A DNA stretch of 64,000 bases from Bacteroidales bacterium (GTDB taxonomy: Bacteria; Bacteroidota; Bacteroidia; Bacteroidales; UBA10428): positions 1 to 64,000 of the forward strand of contig JAFGBD010000078.1 in assembly GCA_016933335.1 (NCBI GenBank), in the 5' to 3' direction. Positions 8,618 to 17,724 of this stretch are shown one piece after another. The position numbers and the translations under genes were made by a program. Numbering within the stretch: the stretch's first letter is position 1; each line of letters opens with the position of its first letter. A model generated the notes under the pieces. It did not search any database, was not told where the DNA came from, and saw only the letters and a program-made list of their open reading frames with translations.

Positions 8618-11600
8618 TTATTGAATAAGAACCAGTATTTGAGTCAGGTCTCCGCATCGTATTAAGTAACTTCCGCTCCGCAATCCTGAGAGATCAATTG
8701 TGTTTAAACTTTTGTTGTTGTCCGTCTGAATTCGAAGTACTAACCTTCCGAACAGATCATAAATTTCCAGAATGCCGGGCAGGGAATGATCATGCATATC
8801 AATACAGACTTTTCCCGAAGCAGGATTCGGATAGATGTTGAATGATCCTGCAGGCGAAATGTCATTTTGTTTGTTGATCCCTGTATAAACTGATGTGGTC
8901 CAGCTTTCAGGAAAATGATTATCAAGTTCAGCATTTTTGAGTATCAGTACCTCTCCGAGATGATATGATGCAGGTGGCCATGGTGCATACGGCCTGTAAT
9001 CCACCTGGTCGACAACGATGCCGTGACTGTCGGTCAGCTGTATCTTCTCTCCCTGGTTCGACAGACTTCCGTCAGTCCACTGGAGAATCTTCCCGTTGGT
9101 ATACTGCCAGGAGGAAAAATAAAGATTCTTAACAAGGATATATTGTTCACCGGGATAAAGCAGTGCATCCGGGGGAAACTCATATGTAATGCCCCTTGTT
9201 ATTCTGTATCCTGAAAGATCAACCATCATATCAGAAGGATTCAGGATGGCAAGGTATTCCGATTGATCTGTTTTACCTAACGGATTGTAGAAAATCCTGC
9301 TGAACATAGCATGTGGCTTGCCTGTATAAGGGTGATGATAAGTACCCAGATCGGAATATCCTTTATTATCATTGGCTGCATTTAAACAGGGCGATCCGGG
9401 AAGCAGCCTGAAATTGAAACGGTTGGGCGCATTGAATAACGGATTTCCAAATTTATTGGAGTTGTTTGCCGGTAAGGTGTCATTATCTGAAAGGCTGTTT
9501 GAAATCAAAATGGTTGAATGGTTATCTGCAAAACAGGACTTTTCATAGCAGTTTGAAAAAATGCTGTTTGTAACGATGGCATTACCTCCGGCATTCCCTG
9601 CAATTTTTTCAAAACATGAAACAGCAATATTGTTGCTGTAAAATGTACAATGATCAGCCGTAACAAGGCATGAATCCTTCAGTCCCAATCCCAGGTTGCA
9701 GTTGACAAAGGTACAGTGGCTGATATGAGCTGTTGACTGCTGGCCTGCAGATATCCCTTTATCGGTAATATCATAAATCAGTAAACTGTCAATGGTGATA
9801 CTGGTGCACTTTTCCCCGATATCTATGGCATCACTGTTCGGTCCGTAAAAGTGATATATCCTGCTGTTTCTGATGATCCCGTTTTCAACGTCGTCATAAT
9901 CGATGCCATCGGTGTCCGGCTGGTCATTTCCCCTGAATATACAATTTTCAATCCTGCCTTTCCCGTATTTAATATTGATCAGGTCGCCGGTGATCCTGGA
10001 ATGAAGTGAACTGTTTGTAAGTGTAATATCCGAATAACGGCCGGCAATGGGATTACCGTCTGAGTTCTCGATAATCAGATTATCAAGAACCAGGTTGGCT
10101 TTAAAGGCTGAAATCGCTGCAACATCGCGAACAGGCACAGCTCCTTTTGATGCATCCTCAATGGTCACATAAGAAAGGTACGATGTATCAGGTGAATCCA
10201 TGAAACAGATTGCACCCCAGCTTTTATCATTGTAATCAGGATTCAGTCTGAAGGTAATCCTTTCATTGGCGGATCCTTTGGCAGTGATCCTGCCTTTAAC
10301 TGATATGTTTGCTTCCGGCGGCAGCCATACTTCCACACCCGGTTCAATATAAAGGCTTACTCCGGCCGGAATGCTGATATCTTCCTGTACAACCCAGGGA
10401 GAACAATCCTTTCCCAGGATCATATCCTGACCGACCACCTGCGGGATGATGCATTTCCCGTCAGACTCATATAAAGCACTCAGGCTGAGATCATCTGATA
10501 ACATGAGCTGGCATTCTGCAACTGTTGAAATAATATTTGTTTCATGTGATTCATGAGTCAGCAGTTCCAGATCAAAACTGATATCGCTGCTTGCCGGTGC
10601 AACCTGATGCACCTCAACAGCAATCATATTGTTACCTTCCTGCAACAGGGAAGCATCAACAGGATATAAAATGAACTGTGACTCCAGGGGCGAACTTAAA
10701 TCAATGGATGCAAGCGTACTGTAATTTACAGCAACACATCCCATATTGGTTCTCAGGGCTTCCTGCCCATTGATATATACAACAGCACCATCATCGCACA
10801 ACAAATTCACCTGACAGCTTTTTCCGATCAGATCAGAATCAGCCAGATTAAAAGCCTTTCTGAAATATGTTGTTATGTGTTTATTTGTGATGTTTTTGCC
10901 GTATTCCAGAACAGTATTTTCATCCCCGTCTCCATATCCCAGTTCTGCCTGTCCCTCAGACCAGGACGCATCATCAAAGGTTAATTCGCGCCATGCTGTT
11001 CCCTGATCCAGCCCTTTATCGGAATATCTCCATATTGAATTTTGAGCTATGATTGTTCTTTTTGTCCTTTTTGTCTGTATCCATCCCTTGAATTTGTATC
11101 CGGGCCTGGATTCCGCAACCAGTTTAATCTGAATATCCCTTGGGTAATGGCCATTCCATTCGGATTCAGGAATTCTCATCTCGTTAAAAGTAATAAACCC
11201 TGCATCAGCAGGAGTAACCTTAAGATCAAGGCAGGCACTTTCACTGAAACCATATTGGGCCAGGTTATGCAATAACACCAGCGGACGCATATCTGCAAAT
11301 GTCTTCATATTACATACTCCGGCATACCAGTATTCTGTCGAGGGAATTGCATTACCATAGGATGAGGTCGTTCCAAGCCATCTTTCGATGTGCTCAGGCA
11401 TTTCAGCTTCGATCATCTGCCGGTGGCGGTCAATCATTTTCTTAACCCTGACAGGATTAAAGGTTGTGTATAAATGATCTGCCAGACGTTTGCCAAAATA
11501 TTGCAGGTAATCCTGGTTTTGCATCAACTCGTAAAAAGGAAACACGTCGCGGCCGGTATAATAATTGATATAACTTCTGAAAGGATAAAAGAATCCCCTG

Positions 11601-13138
11601 TCAAGATCATTCAGTATCCATTTCCATTTACCTGTTCCCTTTGGTTTCCAGGCCATAACATTATGATTGACTGAGCTGTTGCTGCAGTATAACTCTGTAC
11701 ATATGAGGTCAGTAAAATTCTCAATATCCATTGCTGCGGCCACCGAATCATAGGCAGCCTGTTGCGAAAGATCCTGTGAATACAGGTTTGAAAAATCATT
11801 GTATTCCGCCAGATCACCAGCCTCAGCATAAACCTCATTCTCGACCATATCAAAAGTGCCGTCTTCAAGGTGATGATTCTTACCGATAAAATCCTCATCA
11901 ACTTTTTCCCTGATGTTATGTATTCCCGTATACCGGCCATTGATATATACAACACAGGGTCTGAATCCTATATGATCGAGCCCGGTATTCAGGGTGGTAA
12001 GATTTTGTATGAATCCGTCCCTGAAAAGTGAATGACTCCAGTCGCTGCCAGAAGCCCTTAATGCAAAAGTCTTATAACTGCTCCTGGTCTTGTCGAATAG
12101 TAACGGATAATCAAGACTGCCTGTACCGTAACTTTTTCTGAAATAGATACCCAGCATTTTCTGAGGAAGCTGCCAGGCGTGAAGACCATTGATCTTTGCT
12201 CCTGCCATCTCATTAAATGCAGCTCTGTCACTCCCGTTATTTTCAAACAGTTCTATGTTAACAGGTATCTCCCATTCCGGTTTAAAATCCTGGACATAGA
12301 TACCGATAGCCGTATCCCAGAAATTTTCAGCATCTGAGGCAAGGGAAATGACCGGCAGATTTCCTGACTGAAAATGTTCATTCAGGAAATAAGTATGGGT
12401 GACAGTCGGGCCGGGGATCATCCCGTGCTTAAAGATACGTGCCCTGATGACGGAGGTACCTGTGATACTGACGGGATTCAGATAGACCGGGTCATCTTCA
12501 TCAGGTTCTGAGCCATCCAGGGTATACCGGATGGTACCACCTGTATAACTTGAAAGTTCAACGGTAAAAACAGAGCCGTATAAGCCTCCGGTAACCGAAA
12601 ACTCAGTCCTGCCATGAACAATATCCTGATAAGGCTTTGTGTTATTCTGAATCCCCGGTGTTGGCTGAGCAAAGTAACGCCATTCTGATGAGCCATCAGG
12701 ATAGCGGCCAATGGAAACATCTGTTTTCTGGTTTTTGTAGTGAAGCGTATCCAGCAGCAATCCGGCCGGGGAAAAAATCCCTATCTCCTCCCCTGTACGA
12801 GCCAGCTTATAACCGGTATGCAGTCCCGTATTACGGCCGTCTGTCCAGATGACCACATGCTCTCCCGGGGCAATCACTGTATCAACAGGAATTTTCCATT
12901 TTACAGGATTATTCAGGTTATCGGTTACATAATACCCTTTCAGGTTGACCGACAGGCTGCCTGAGTTATACAGCTCAAGCCAGTCGGAATACTCATGAAA
13001 ATCCGGATCAGCGTTAACAGAAGAATTGGAAGCAAGAAATTCATTGATGACAATCTGACCGTATACCTTGTAAGAACTGGCTGGCAGCGTTGCAATCAGG
13101 ATCGGGATAAGCACTGTTTTCCAAAATAGAAATCTCAT
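8618..13138 (-). CDS. Giant secreted CotH/lamin-tail/beta-helix protein, T9SS type A
   Basis: A 1506-residue secreted multidomain protein. In order: signal peptide (1-27); lamin-tail domain (about 28-135, IVINEFLASNSS...YSDWLELYN); chitobiase C-terminal-like beta domain (about 180-250, IRYTLDGSEPDEDDP); CotH kinase-like domain (about 260-620, with YINGRYTGIHNIREKVDEDF and WILNDLDRGFFYPF); a beta-sandwich region; a right-handed beta-helix made of repeated NxIFxxN-type coils (about 950-1290); a second lamin-tail domain (about 1310-1410); and a type A sorting domain (FNIYPNPASGKV... to the end). CotH kinases phosphorylate spore-coat proteins in Bacillus; the target here is unknown. The sorting domain predicts T9SS export to the cell surface or medium. 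It is transcribed alone. Confidence 0.88.
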   Translation of the reverse strand: MRFLFWKTVLIPILIATLPASSYKVYGQIVINEFLASNSSVNADPDFHEYSDWLELYNSGSLSVNLKGYYVTDNLNNPVKWKIPVDTVIAPGEHVVIWTDGRNTGLHTGYKLARTGEEIGIFSPAGLLLDTLHYKNQKTDVSIGRYPDGSSEWRYFAQPTPGIQNNTKPYQDIVHGRTEFSVTGGLYGSVFTVELSSYTGGTIRYTLDGSEPDEDDPVYLNPVSITGTSVIRARIFKHGMIPGPTVTHTYFLNEHFQSGNLPVISLASDAENFWDTAIGIYVQDFKPEWEIPVNIELFENNGSDRAAFNEMAGAKINGLHAWQLPQKMLGIYFRKSYGTGSLDYPLLFDKTRSSYKTFALRASGSDWSHSLFRDGFIQNLTTLNTGLDHIGFRPCVVYINGRYTGIHNIREKVDEDFIGKNHHLEDGTFDMVENEVYAEAGDLAEYNDFSNLYSQDLSQQAAYDSVAAAMDIENFTDLICTELYCSNSSVNHNVMAWKPKGTGKWKWILNDLDRGFFYPFRSYINYYTGRDVFPFYELMQNQDYLQYFGKRLADHLYTTFNPVRVKKMIDRHRQMIEAEMPEHIERWLGTTSSYGNAIPSTEYWYAGVCNMKTFADMRPLVLLHNLAQYGFSESACLDLKVTPADAGFITFNEMRIPESEWNGHYPRDIQIKLVAESRPGYKFKGWIQTKRTKRTIIAQNSIWRYSDKGLDQGTAWRELTFDDASWSEGQAELGYGDGDENTVLEYGKNITNKHITTYFRKAFNLADSDLIGKSCQVNLLCDDGAVVYINGQEALRTNMGCVAVNYSTLASIDLSSPLESQFILYPVDASLLQEGNNMIAVEVHQVAPASSDISFDLELLTHESHETNIISTVAECQLMLSDDLSLSALYESDGKCIIPQVVGQDMILGKDCSPWVVQEDISIPAGVSLYIEPGVEVWLPPEANISVKGRITAKGSANERITFRLNPDYNDKSWGAICFMDSPDTSYLSYVTIEDASKGAVPVRDVAAISAFKANLVLDNLIIENSDGNPIAGRYSDITLTNSSLHSRITGDLINIKYGKGRIENCIFRGNDQPDTDGIDYDDVENGIIRNSRIYHFYGPNSDAIDIGEKCTSITIDSLLIYDITDKGISAGQQSTAHISHCTFVNCNLGLGLKDSCLVTADHCTFYSNNIAVSCFEKIAGNAGGNAIVTNSIFSNCYEKSCFADNHSTILISNSLSDNDTLPANNSNKFGNPLFNAPNRFNFRLLPGSPCLNAANDNKGYSDLGTYHHPYTGKPHAMFSRIFYNPLGKTDQSEYLAILNPSDMMVDLSGYRITRGITYEFPPDALLYPGEQYILVKNLYFSSWQYTNGKILQWTDGSLSNQGEKIQLTDSHGIVVDQVDYRPYAPWPPASYHLGEVLILKNAELDNHFPESWTTSVYTGINKQNDISPAGSFNIYPNPASGKVCIDMHDHSLPGILEIYDLFGRLVLRIQTDNNKSLNTIDLSGLRSGSYLIRCGDLTQILVLIQ

Positions 13139-13440
13139 TTATCGTTGACTAAAGTAAAAATGCCCGTACTTCCTGTTTTAGTTTGCTAAGTGAATAACAC
13201 AATAATAATTTGTAAAGATAACAACTCTTTTGGCCGGTAAAACAGTATTTTTTCTTTCATACGATATCCGGTTTGAACCATCTGGAAGTTATAACTTAAT
13301 TTATATTCTTTTTAACTAAAGTTGCCGGGGTCAGAGGCTGTAGAACAACTACTTTTCGAATTGAAATGAAGCTTTTTCTGGCAAAATTTTTTTAACTGTC
13401 CTGAAATTATATCTTTGCAGGATACACATTATCTGTTCAG
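13139..13440. other. Divergent promoter region
   Basis: This gap separates the leftward CotH gene and the rightward acyltransferase gene. A Bacteroidota -7 type box, TATCTTTG, is at 13410-13417 on the plus strand, about 23 bases before the acyltransferase ATG. I see no clear -33 TTG at the right distance. Nothing else was recognised. Confidence 0.4.
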
Positions 13441-14811
13441 ATGGGAAAAAGAACCATTGACCAGTGGACGTGGGATTACTGGCTTGTCCAGCGCTATGTG
13501 ATTCTTTGCTACAGGGTATTCTACAAAAGGATTTATTCACACAATTTGCAGAACCTGCCATCAAACGAGCCTTTCATCCTTGCTCCCAACCACCAGAATG
13601 CCCTGATGGATGCACTGGCATTTGTTTGCAACACCCCTTTTCAGGTTGTATTTCTGGCCCGTGCAGACATTTTCAAAGGAAAATTGTTGATCCATTTTCT
13701 TAATTATCTGAATATTATACCTATATACCGGATAAGGGACGGTATTGACAACGTAAGAAGAAATGATGAGGTTTTCGCTAAGACATTACAGGTATTCAGG
13801 AACAAACACAATCCGATCTGCATTTTTCCTGAAGGTAACCATGGCGATAAACGCAGACTCAGACAACTTGTAAAAGGAATATTCCGGATGGCTTTTATAG
13901 CACAGGAAGATTACAAGGATCAACCCGGTGTCAAGATCGTTCCGGTTGGGCTTGACTATGGTCATTATACAAACTTCAGAACAACCATATTCATCAATTA
14001 CGGGAAACCCATAGAGGTTAGTGAATATTACAGGCAGTATGAGGAGGATAAGGTAAAAGCCATGAATGATCTGAGGGACAGGCTGGCTTCTGAAATAAGA
14101 AAATTAATGATTGATATCCGGAATGAGGAGTATTATGAGACATACATGATGCTCAGAACCATTTATAACTCAAGGATGCGTGAGTTGATGAACATAAAGG
14201 GTAATAACCTGCTGGACAGGTTCAATGCCGATAAAAAGATGATAGAAATCCTGGATATGCAGCTGGCCGAAGATGAATCACGCATAGCTGCAATTGATAA
14301 GCTTGTGATGGATTACAATCTTGGACTGAAATCAATCAATATACGCGACTGGATTGTGAAAAAAGGTGACTTCAGCTACCTTGCTGAATGCCTCAAACTA
14401 CTTGCAATGATTGTTGCATTTCCTGTTTACCTCCTCGGATTGATCAATAACTATATACCCTATACAATACCCTCGTTATACGTCAGAAATGTCAAAGACA
14501 GGCAGTTTCACAGCTCAATGAAATTTGTTTTAAGCATGATCTTTTTTCCCCTTTATTACGCCATTGTCATAGTGTTGGCAGCCCTGATCATTCCCGGAGC
14601 ACTCTTCTCCTGGTTGTATATCCTTCTGATCCCTGTTTCCGGTATCTTTGCCTATAGTTATTATATCTGGATAAAAAAATCAGTCGCAAAATTCAGGTTT
14701 ATACGGCACACGAAAAAGGTCAGGGGCAAAACCGGTGATCTGATTCATAACAGGAAGAAAATTCTTGACTTGATGGACGATATAATATTAAAAAATCTTA
14801 ATCCAATGTAA
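13441..14811 (+). CDS. PlsC-like lysophospholipid acyltransferase
   Basis: A 456-residue acyltransferase of the PlsC/GPAT superfamily, which transfers acyl chains to glycerophosphate-type acceptors at the inner membrane. The catalytic motif reads NHQNALMD at about residues 51-58, so His and Asp are five residues apart rather than the usual four; other members of this subfamily (NHPNSLLD) show the same spacing. The acceptor-binding motif is FPEGNHGD near 133-140. A helical region follows, and three to four membrane segments lie at about residues 315-420, making it longer than plain PlsC. The next gene starts one base after its stop, implying a shared transcript. The natural acyl acceptor is unknown. 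Confidence 0.85.
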   Translation: MGKRTIDQWTWDYWLVQRYVILCYRVFYKRIYSHNLQNLPSNEPFILAPNHQNALMDALAFVCNTPFQVVFLARADIFKGKLLIHFLNYLNIIPIYRIRDGIDNVRRNDEVFAKTLQVFRNKHNPICIFPEGNHGDKRRLRQLVKGIFRMAFIAQEDYKDQPGVKIVPVGLDYGHYTNFRTTIFINYGKPIEVSEYYRQYEEDKVKAMNDLRDRLASEIRKLMIDIRNEEYYETYMMLRTIYNSRMRELMNIKGNNLLDRFNADKKMIEILDMQLAEDESRIAAIDKLVMDYNLGLKSINIRDWIVKKGDFSYLAECLKLLAMIVAFPVYLLGLINNYIPYTIPSLYVRNVKDRQFHSSMKFVLSMIFFPLYYAIVIVLAALIIPGALFSWLYILLIPVSGIFAYSYYIWIKKSVAKFRFIRHTKKVRGKTGDLIHNRKKILDLMDDIILKNLNPM

Positions 14812-14812
14812 T

Positions 14813-15610
14813 ATGAATTTTAAAGGCAGGACTGTCTGGATCACCGGAGCCTCATCGGGCATTGGCGAGGCACTGGCATGGGAGTTGGGCAGACTTGGAT
14901 CAGATCTGGTATTATCATCACGGAATACTGAAAAACTAAACCGGCTGGCCAAAGCAATATCAGAGAAATATCAGATCAATACTGATGTCATTTTTTTGGA
15001 TTTAGGCAATAATGCAACCATTCCGGAGGCAATTGAACAGTTCAGTGACAGGCATCAGAAAATAGATATTCTTGTCAATAACGCGGGAATCAGTCAGCGG
15101 TCGTTGCTGATTGAAACTCCTGTTGAAGTTGACCGTCAGGTTTTTGAAGTAAATTTTTTCGGTACGATAACCCTGACAAAGGGTCTTTTACCAATGATGA
15201 TTAAAGCCGGAGGCGGACATATTGTCGTCATGAGCAGCGTGGTTGGTAAATTTGGTATTTCATTACGGTCAGCTTATTCTGCTTCGAAACATGCGCTGCA
15301 TGGTTTCTTTGAGACACTCAGATGCGAATTATCGGATAAAAATATAAAAGTGACCATCATTTGTCCGGGAAGGATCCGTACCAGTATTTCTGTCAATGCA
15401 GTCACAAAAGACGGGAGCAATTATGGCAGGATGGATGAAGGGCAGGCTAAAGGTGTTTCACCTGAAAAATTTGCCAGACGTGTTGTCAAAGCCATCCATA
15501 GAAACCGGAAAGAGGTTGCCACCGGCGGCAAAGAGATCCTGATGATTTATATCCGCAGATTTCTTCCCTGGCTTTATTATATACTGGCTTCAAGGGTCAA
15601 ACCCACCTGA
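14813..15610 (+). CDS. Short-chain dehydrogenase/reductase
   Basis: A 265-residue classical SDR enzyme. The nucleotide-binding motif TGASSGIG is at residues 11-18, NNAG at 89-92, and the catalytic Ser141/142, Tyr155 and Lys159 (YSASK) are all in place. The length and the C-terminal hydrophobic/basic tail (RRFLPWLYYILASRV) fit the DHRS7-like membrane-associated group. It should reduce or oxidise a carbonyl/alcohol with NAD(P)H; the substrate is unknown. The start lies one base after the acyltransferase stop, so a role in lipid modification is a reasonable inference. Confidence 0.87.
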   Translation: MNFKGRTVWITGASSGIGEALAWELGRLGSDLVLSSRNTEKLNRLAKAISEKYQINTDVIFLDLGNNATIPEAIEQFSDRHQKIDILVNNAGISQRSLLIETPVEVDRQVFEVNFFGTITLTKGLLPMMIKAGGGHIVVMSSVVGKFGISLRSAYSASKHALHGFFETLRCELSDKNIKVTIICPGRIRTSISVNAVTKDGSNYGRMDEGQAKGVSPEKFARRVVKAIHRNRKEVATGGKEILMIYIRRFLPWLYYILASRVKPT

Positions 15611-15653
15611 TTTTTATTTATCTTTACAAATTTAAACAGATCACTTTTTTTTC

Positions 15654-16721
15654 ATGAAAGAAAAAGTAATAAGCGGAATACAGCAAGTCGGCATCGGTGT
15701 TACGGATGTTTATGAAGCGTGGCGATGGTACAAAGAATACTTTGGCGTCGACATTAAAATGTTTGAAGAAGAAGCCGTTGCTAAATTGATGCTTCCTTAT
15801 ACAGGCGGCCAGCCAAGAGCCAGGCATGCAATACTGGCTTTGAACATGCAGGGCGGAGGCGGATTTGAAATCTGGCAGTACAAGGGAAGGACTCCGGAAG
15901 CACCAAAGTCTGAACCGCAGGTGGGAGACCTGGGAATTTTCTCTGTAAAAATCAAGACACGGAATGTTGAGAATGTATATCATTACTATAGATCAAAAGG
16001 TCTGGATATTATCGGAAAACTTCAGAAAAATCCGGCAGGTGAACCACACTTTTTTATAAGGGATCCTTTTGGAAACATATTCCAGGTGGTCAGTTCCTTT
16101 AACTGGTTTTTAAATAACAAAAGCCTTACCGGTGCTGCATACGGCGCCATCATAGGTGTCTCGGATATCGAAAAATCCAGTACCTTTTACGGGCAAATAC
16201 TTGGATACGATAAAATTATTTACGATATAACCTCATCCTCAGAAGATCTGAAAGACCTGCCTGGCGGGAGGCATAAAATCAGAAGAATGTTGTTGCACCA
16301 CAGCAGACCACGTGCAGGTGCATTCAGTCCGATCTTCGGATCAAGCGAACTTGAATTGGTACAGGTGCTTGACAGGTCGCCGCAGAGCATATTTGAAGGC
16401 AGGTATTGGGGCGATTTGGGGTTTATTCATATCTGTTTTGATATCAGGGGGATGGACCTGCTCAGGAAAGAATGTGCCAACAAGGGATTTCCGTTTACTG
16501 TGGATACAGGCGCCTCATTTGATATGGGGGAAGCTTCAGGTGCGTTTGCCTATACGGAAGATCCCGACGGTACGCTGATAGAATTTGTGGAAACCCACAA
16601 AATCCCTATTCTCAAGAAGCTGGGATGGTATCTGAATCTCAGAAACCGGCAACCGGAAAAGCCCCTGCCGCGATGGTTGCTGAAAGCCGTTTCATTCAAC
16701 AGGGTCAGAAAAATTGAATAA
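15654..16721 (+). CDS. Two-domain VOC (glyoxalase/dioxygenase-fold) protein
   Basis: A 355-residue protein with two vicinal-oxygen-chelate domains, about residues 5-155 and 160-310. Repeated family features are visible: GIQQVGIGVTDVYEAWRWYKEYFG at the first domain and AYGAIIGVSDIEKSSTFYGQILGYDKI at the second, with HFFIRDPFGNIFQVV and TEDPDGTLIEFVE as the two closing strands carrying likely metal ligands. VOC enzymes include lyases, isomerases and ring-cleaving dioxygenases, so the reaction cannot be named. It follows the acyltransferase and SDR genes by 43 bases and is probably in the same operon. It converges on the DUF4340 gene 13 bases away. Confidence 0.85.
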   Translation: MKEKVISGIQQVGIGVTDVYEAWRWYKEYFGVDIKMFEEEAVAKLMLPYTGGQPRARHAILALNMQGGGGFEIWQYKGRTPEAPKSEPQVGDLGIFSVKIKTRNVENVYHYYRSKGLDIIGKLQKNPAGEPHFFIRDPFGNIFQVVSSFNWFLNNKSLTGAAYGAIIGVSDIEKSSTFYGQILGYDKIIYDITSSSEDLKDLPGGRHKIRRMLLHHSRPRAGAFSPIFGSSELELVQVLDRSPQSIFEGRYWGDLGFIHICFDIRGMDLLRKECANKGFPFTVDTGASFDMGEASGAFAYTEDPDGTLIEFVETHKIPILKKLGWYLNLRNRQPEKPLPRWLLKAVSFNRVRKIE

Positions 16722-16734
16722 AGACAACCCTTTT

Positions 16735-17724
16735 CTATTCTTTTGTCTCCTCCTGCTTAAAAAACCTGTTTTTACTGACAAATATTTTATTTGCCAGATC
16801 GTTGTCTGTACCGCTGAAATATGCCCCCTTGTTAAGTGAAGAAGAAATGAGATATCCGATTGTTGTATCACTTTCAAATGCTTTCACCACTATCGGAGTA
16901 ACAAAATTATTCCCTTCTATACTCAGTATAAAATCAGATTTTTCTTTCAATGGTTCCTGATCATCAATAAAATTCGAACTGCTAAGCATTGAAAGTGTAT
17001 TAATGTACGTGGCTGCCGAAGCAGAGTCACAAATCAGTCCGTCTACCGTCCATCTGTTACCTTCTCTGATAAGGGCAAATGAGCTGTCTGCCGGATATGT
17101 AAAGGATAATTTACTCAAATCCTCCCTGTTGAACCTTGTGATAACTTTATTTCTGAAATCACTTAAGCCGCGGCCGAATGACATTGCCAGGAATCCTTCC
17201 ACTGCATAAACGGATTTTTCATCGGCCAGGCGGACAAATGTTGACATGGTCCCCTGCTGACCATAATTATATGGATTCTGGTTCTTAGGCGGCTGGTAGC
17301 TGAATCTTCCAACATACAGATGTGTGGCAAGCTTTTTACCGGTATATAGCTTCACCCTGGTGGCTGCTGAATCGGTAACATCAAACTCATGCCAGCGCGG
17401 TTTTTCAGTTGCAGCCAGTCGCAAGGGTTTTAATTCTGCCAGGGTTGTCAGGATATTTTTTACCATCCCCTGGTCAGCATGATAATCATTGGTTCCTGAA
17501 ATGACCTTCCAGCCATCAGGTTCCTTCATCAGCTCAATGACATCGTCTCTTTCTGCCTTTGGATAAATGACAATCCGTGTTACTTTTGAAGTATCTGCAT
17601 CCACCATCTGTGCACGGAATGACCGTTCACCTCTTTTGGAATCTGATAAATATACGGCCATGGCAGCGATGATTAAAATGACCAGAATAACCACAAGGGT
17701 TTTTAAATTCAGTTTTTTATACAT
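16735..17724 (-). CDS. DUF4340 protein of the Gld-type ABC operon
   Basis: A 329-residue membrane-anchored protein with one N-terminal segment (LKTLVVILVILIIAAMAVYLS) and a periplasmic DUF4340 region (VTRIVIYPKAERDDVIELMKEPDGWKV...). I placed the start at the ATG at 17724 because GGAGGTGGG sits just upstream of it, whereas the longer open frame has no such site. It then overlaps the end of gldG by eight bases. DUF4340 genes commonly close Gld-like ABC operons. The function is unknown; it probably works with the transporter at the inner membrane. Confidence 0.85.
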   Translation of the reverse strand: MYKKLNLKTLVVILVILIIAAMAVYLSDSKRGERSFRAQMVDADTSKVTRIVIYPKAERDDVIELMKEPDGWKVISGTNDYHADQGMVKNILTTLAELKPLRLAATEKPRWHEFDVTDSAATRVKLYTGKKLATHLYVGRFSYQPPKNQNPYNYGQQGTMSTFVRLADEKSVYAVEGFLAMSFGRGLSDFRNKVITRFNREDLSKLSFTYPADSSFALIREGNRWTVDGLICDSASAATYINTLSMLSSSNFIDDQEPLKEKSDFILSIEGNNFVTPIVVKAFESDTTIGYLISSSLNKGAYFSGTDNDLANKIFVSKNRFFKQEETKE

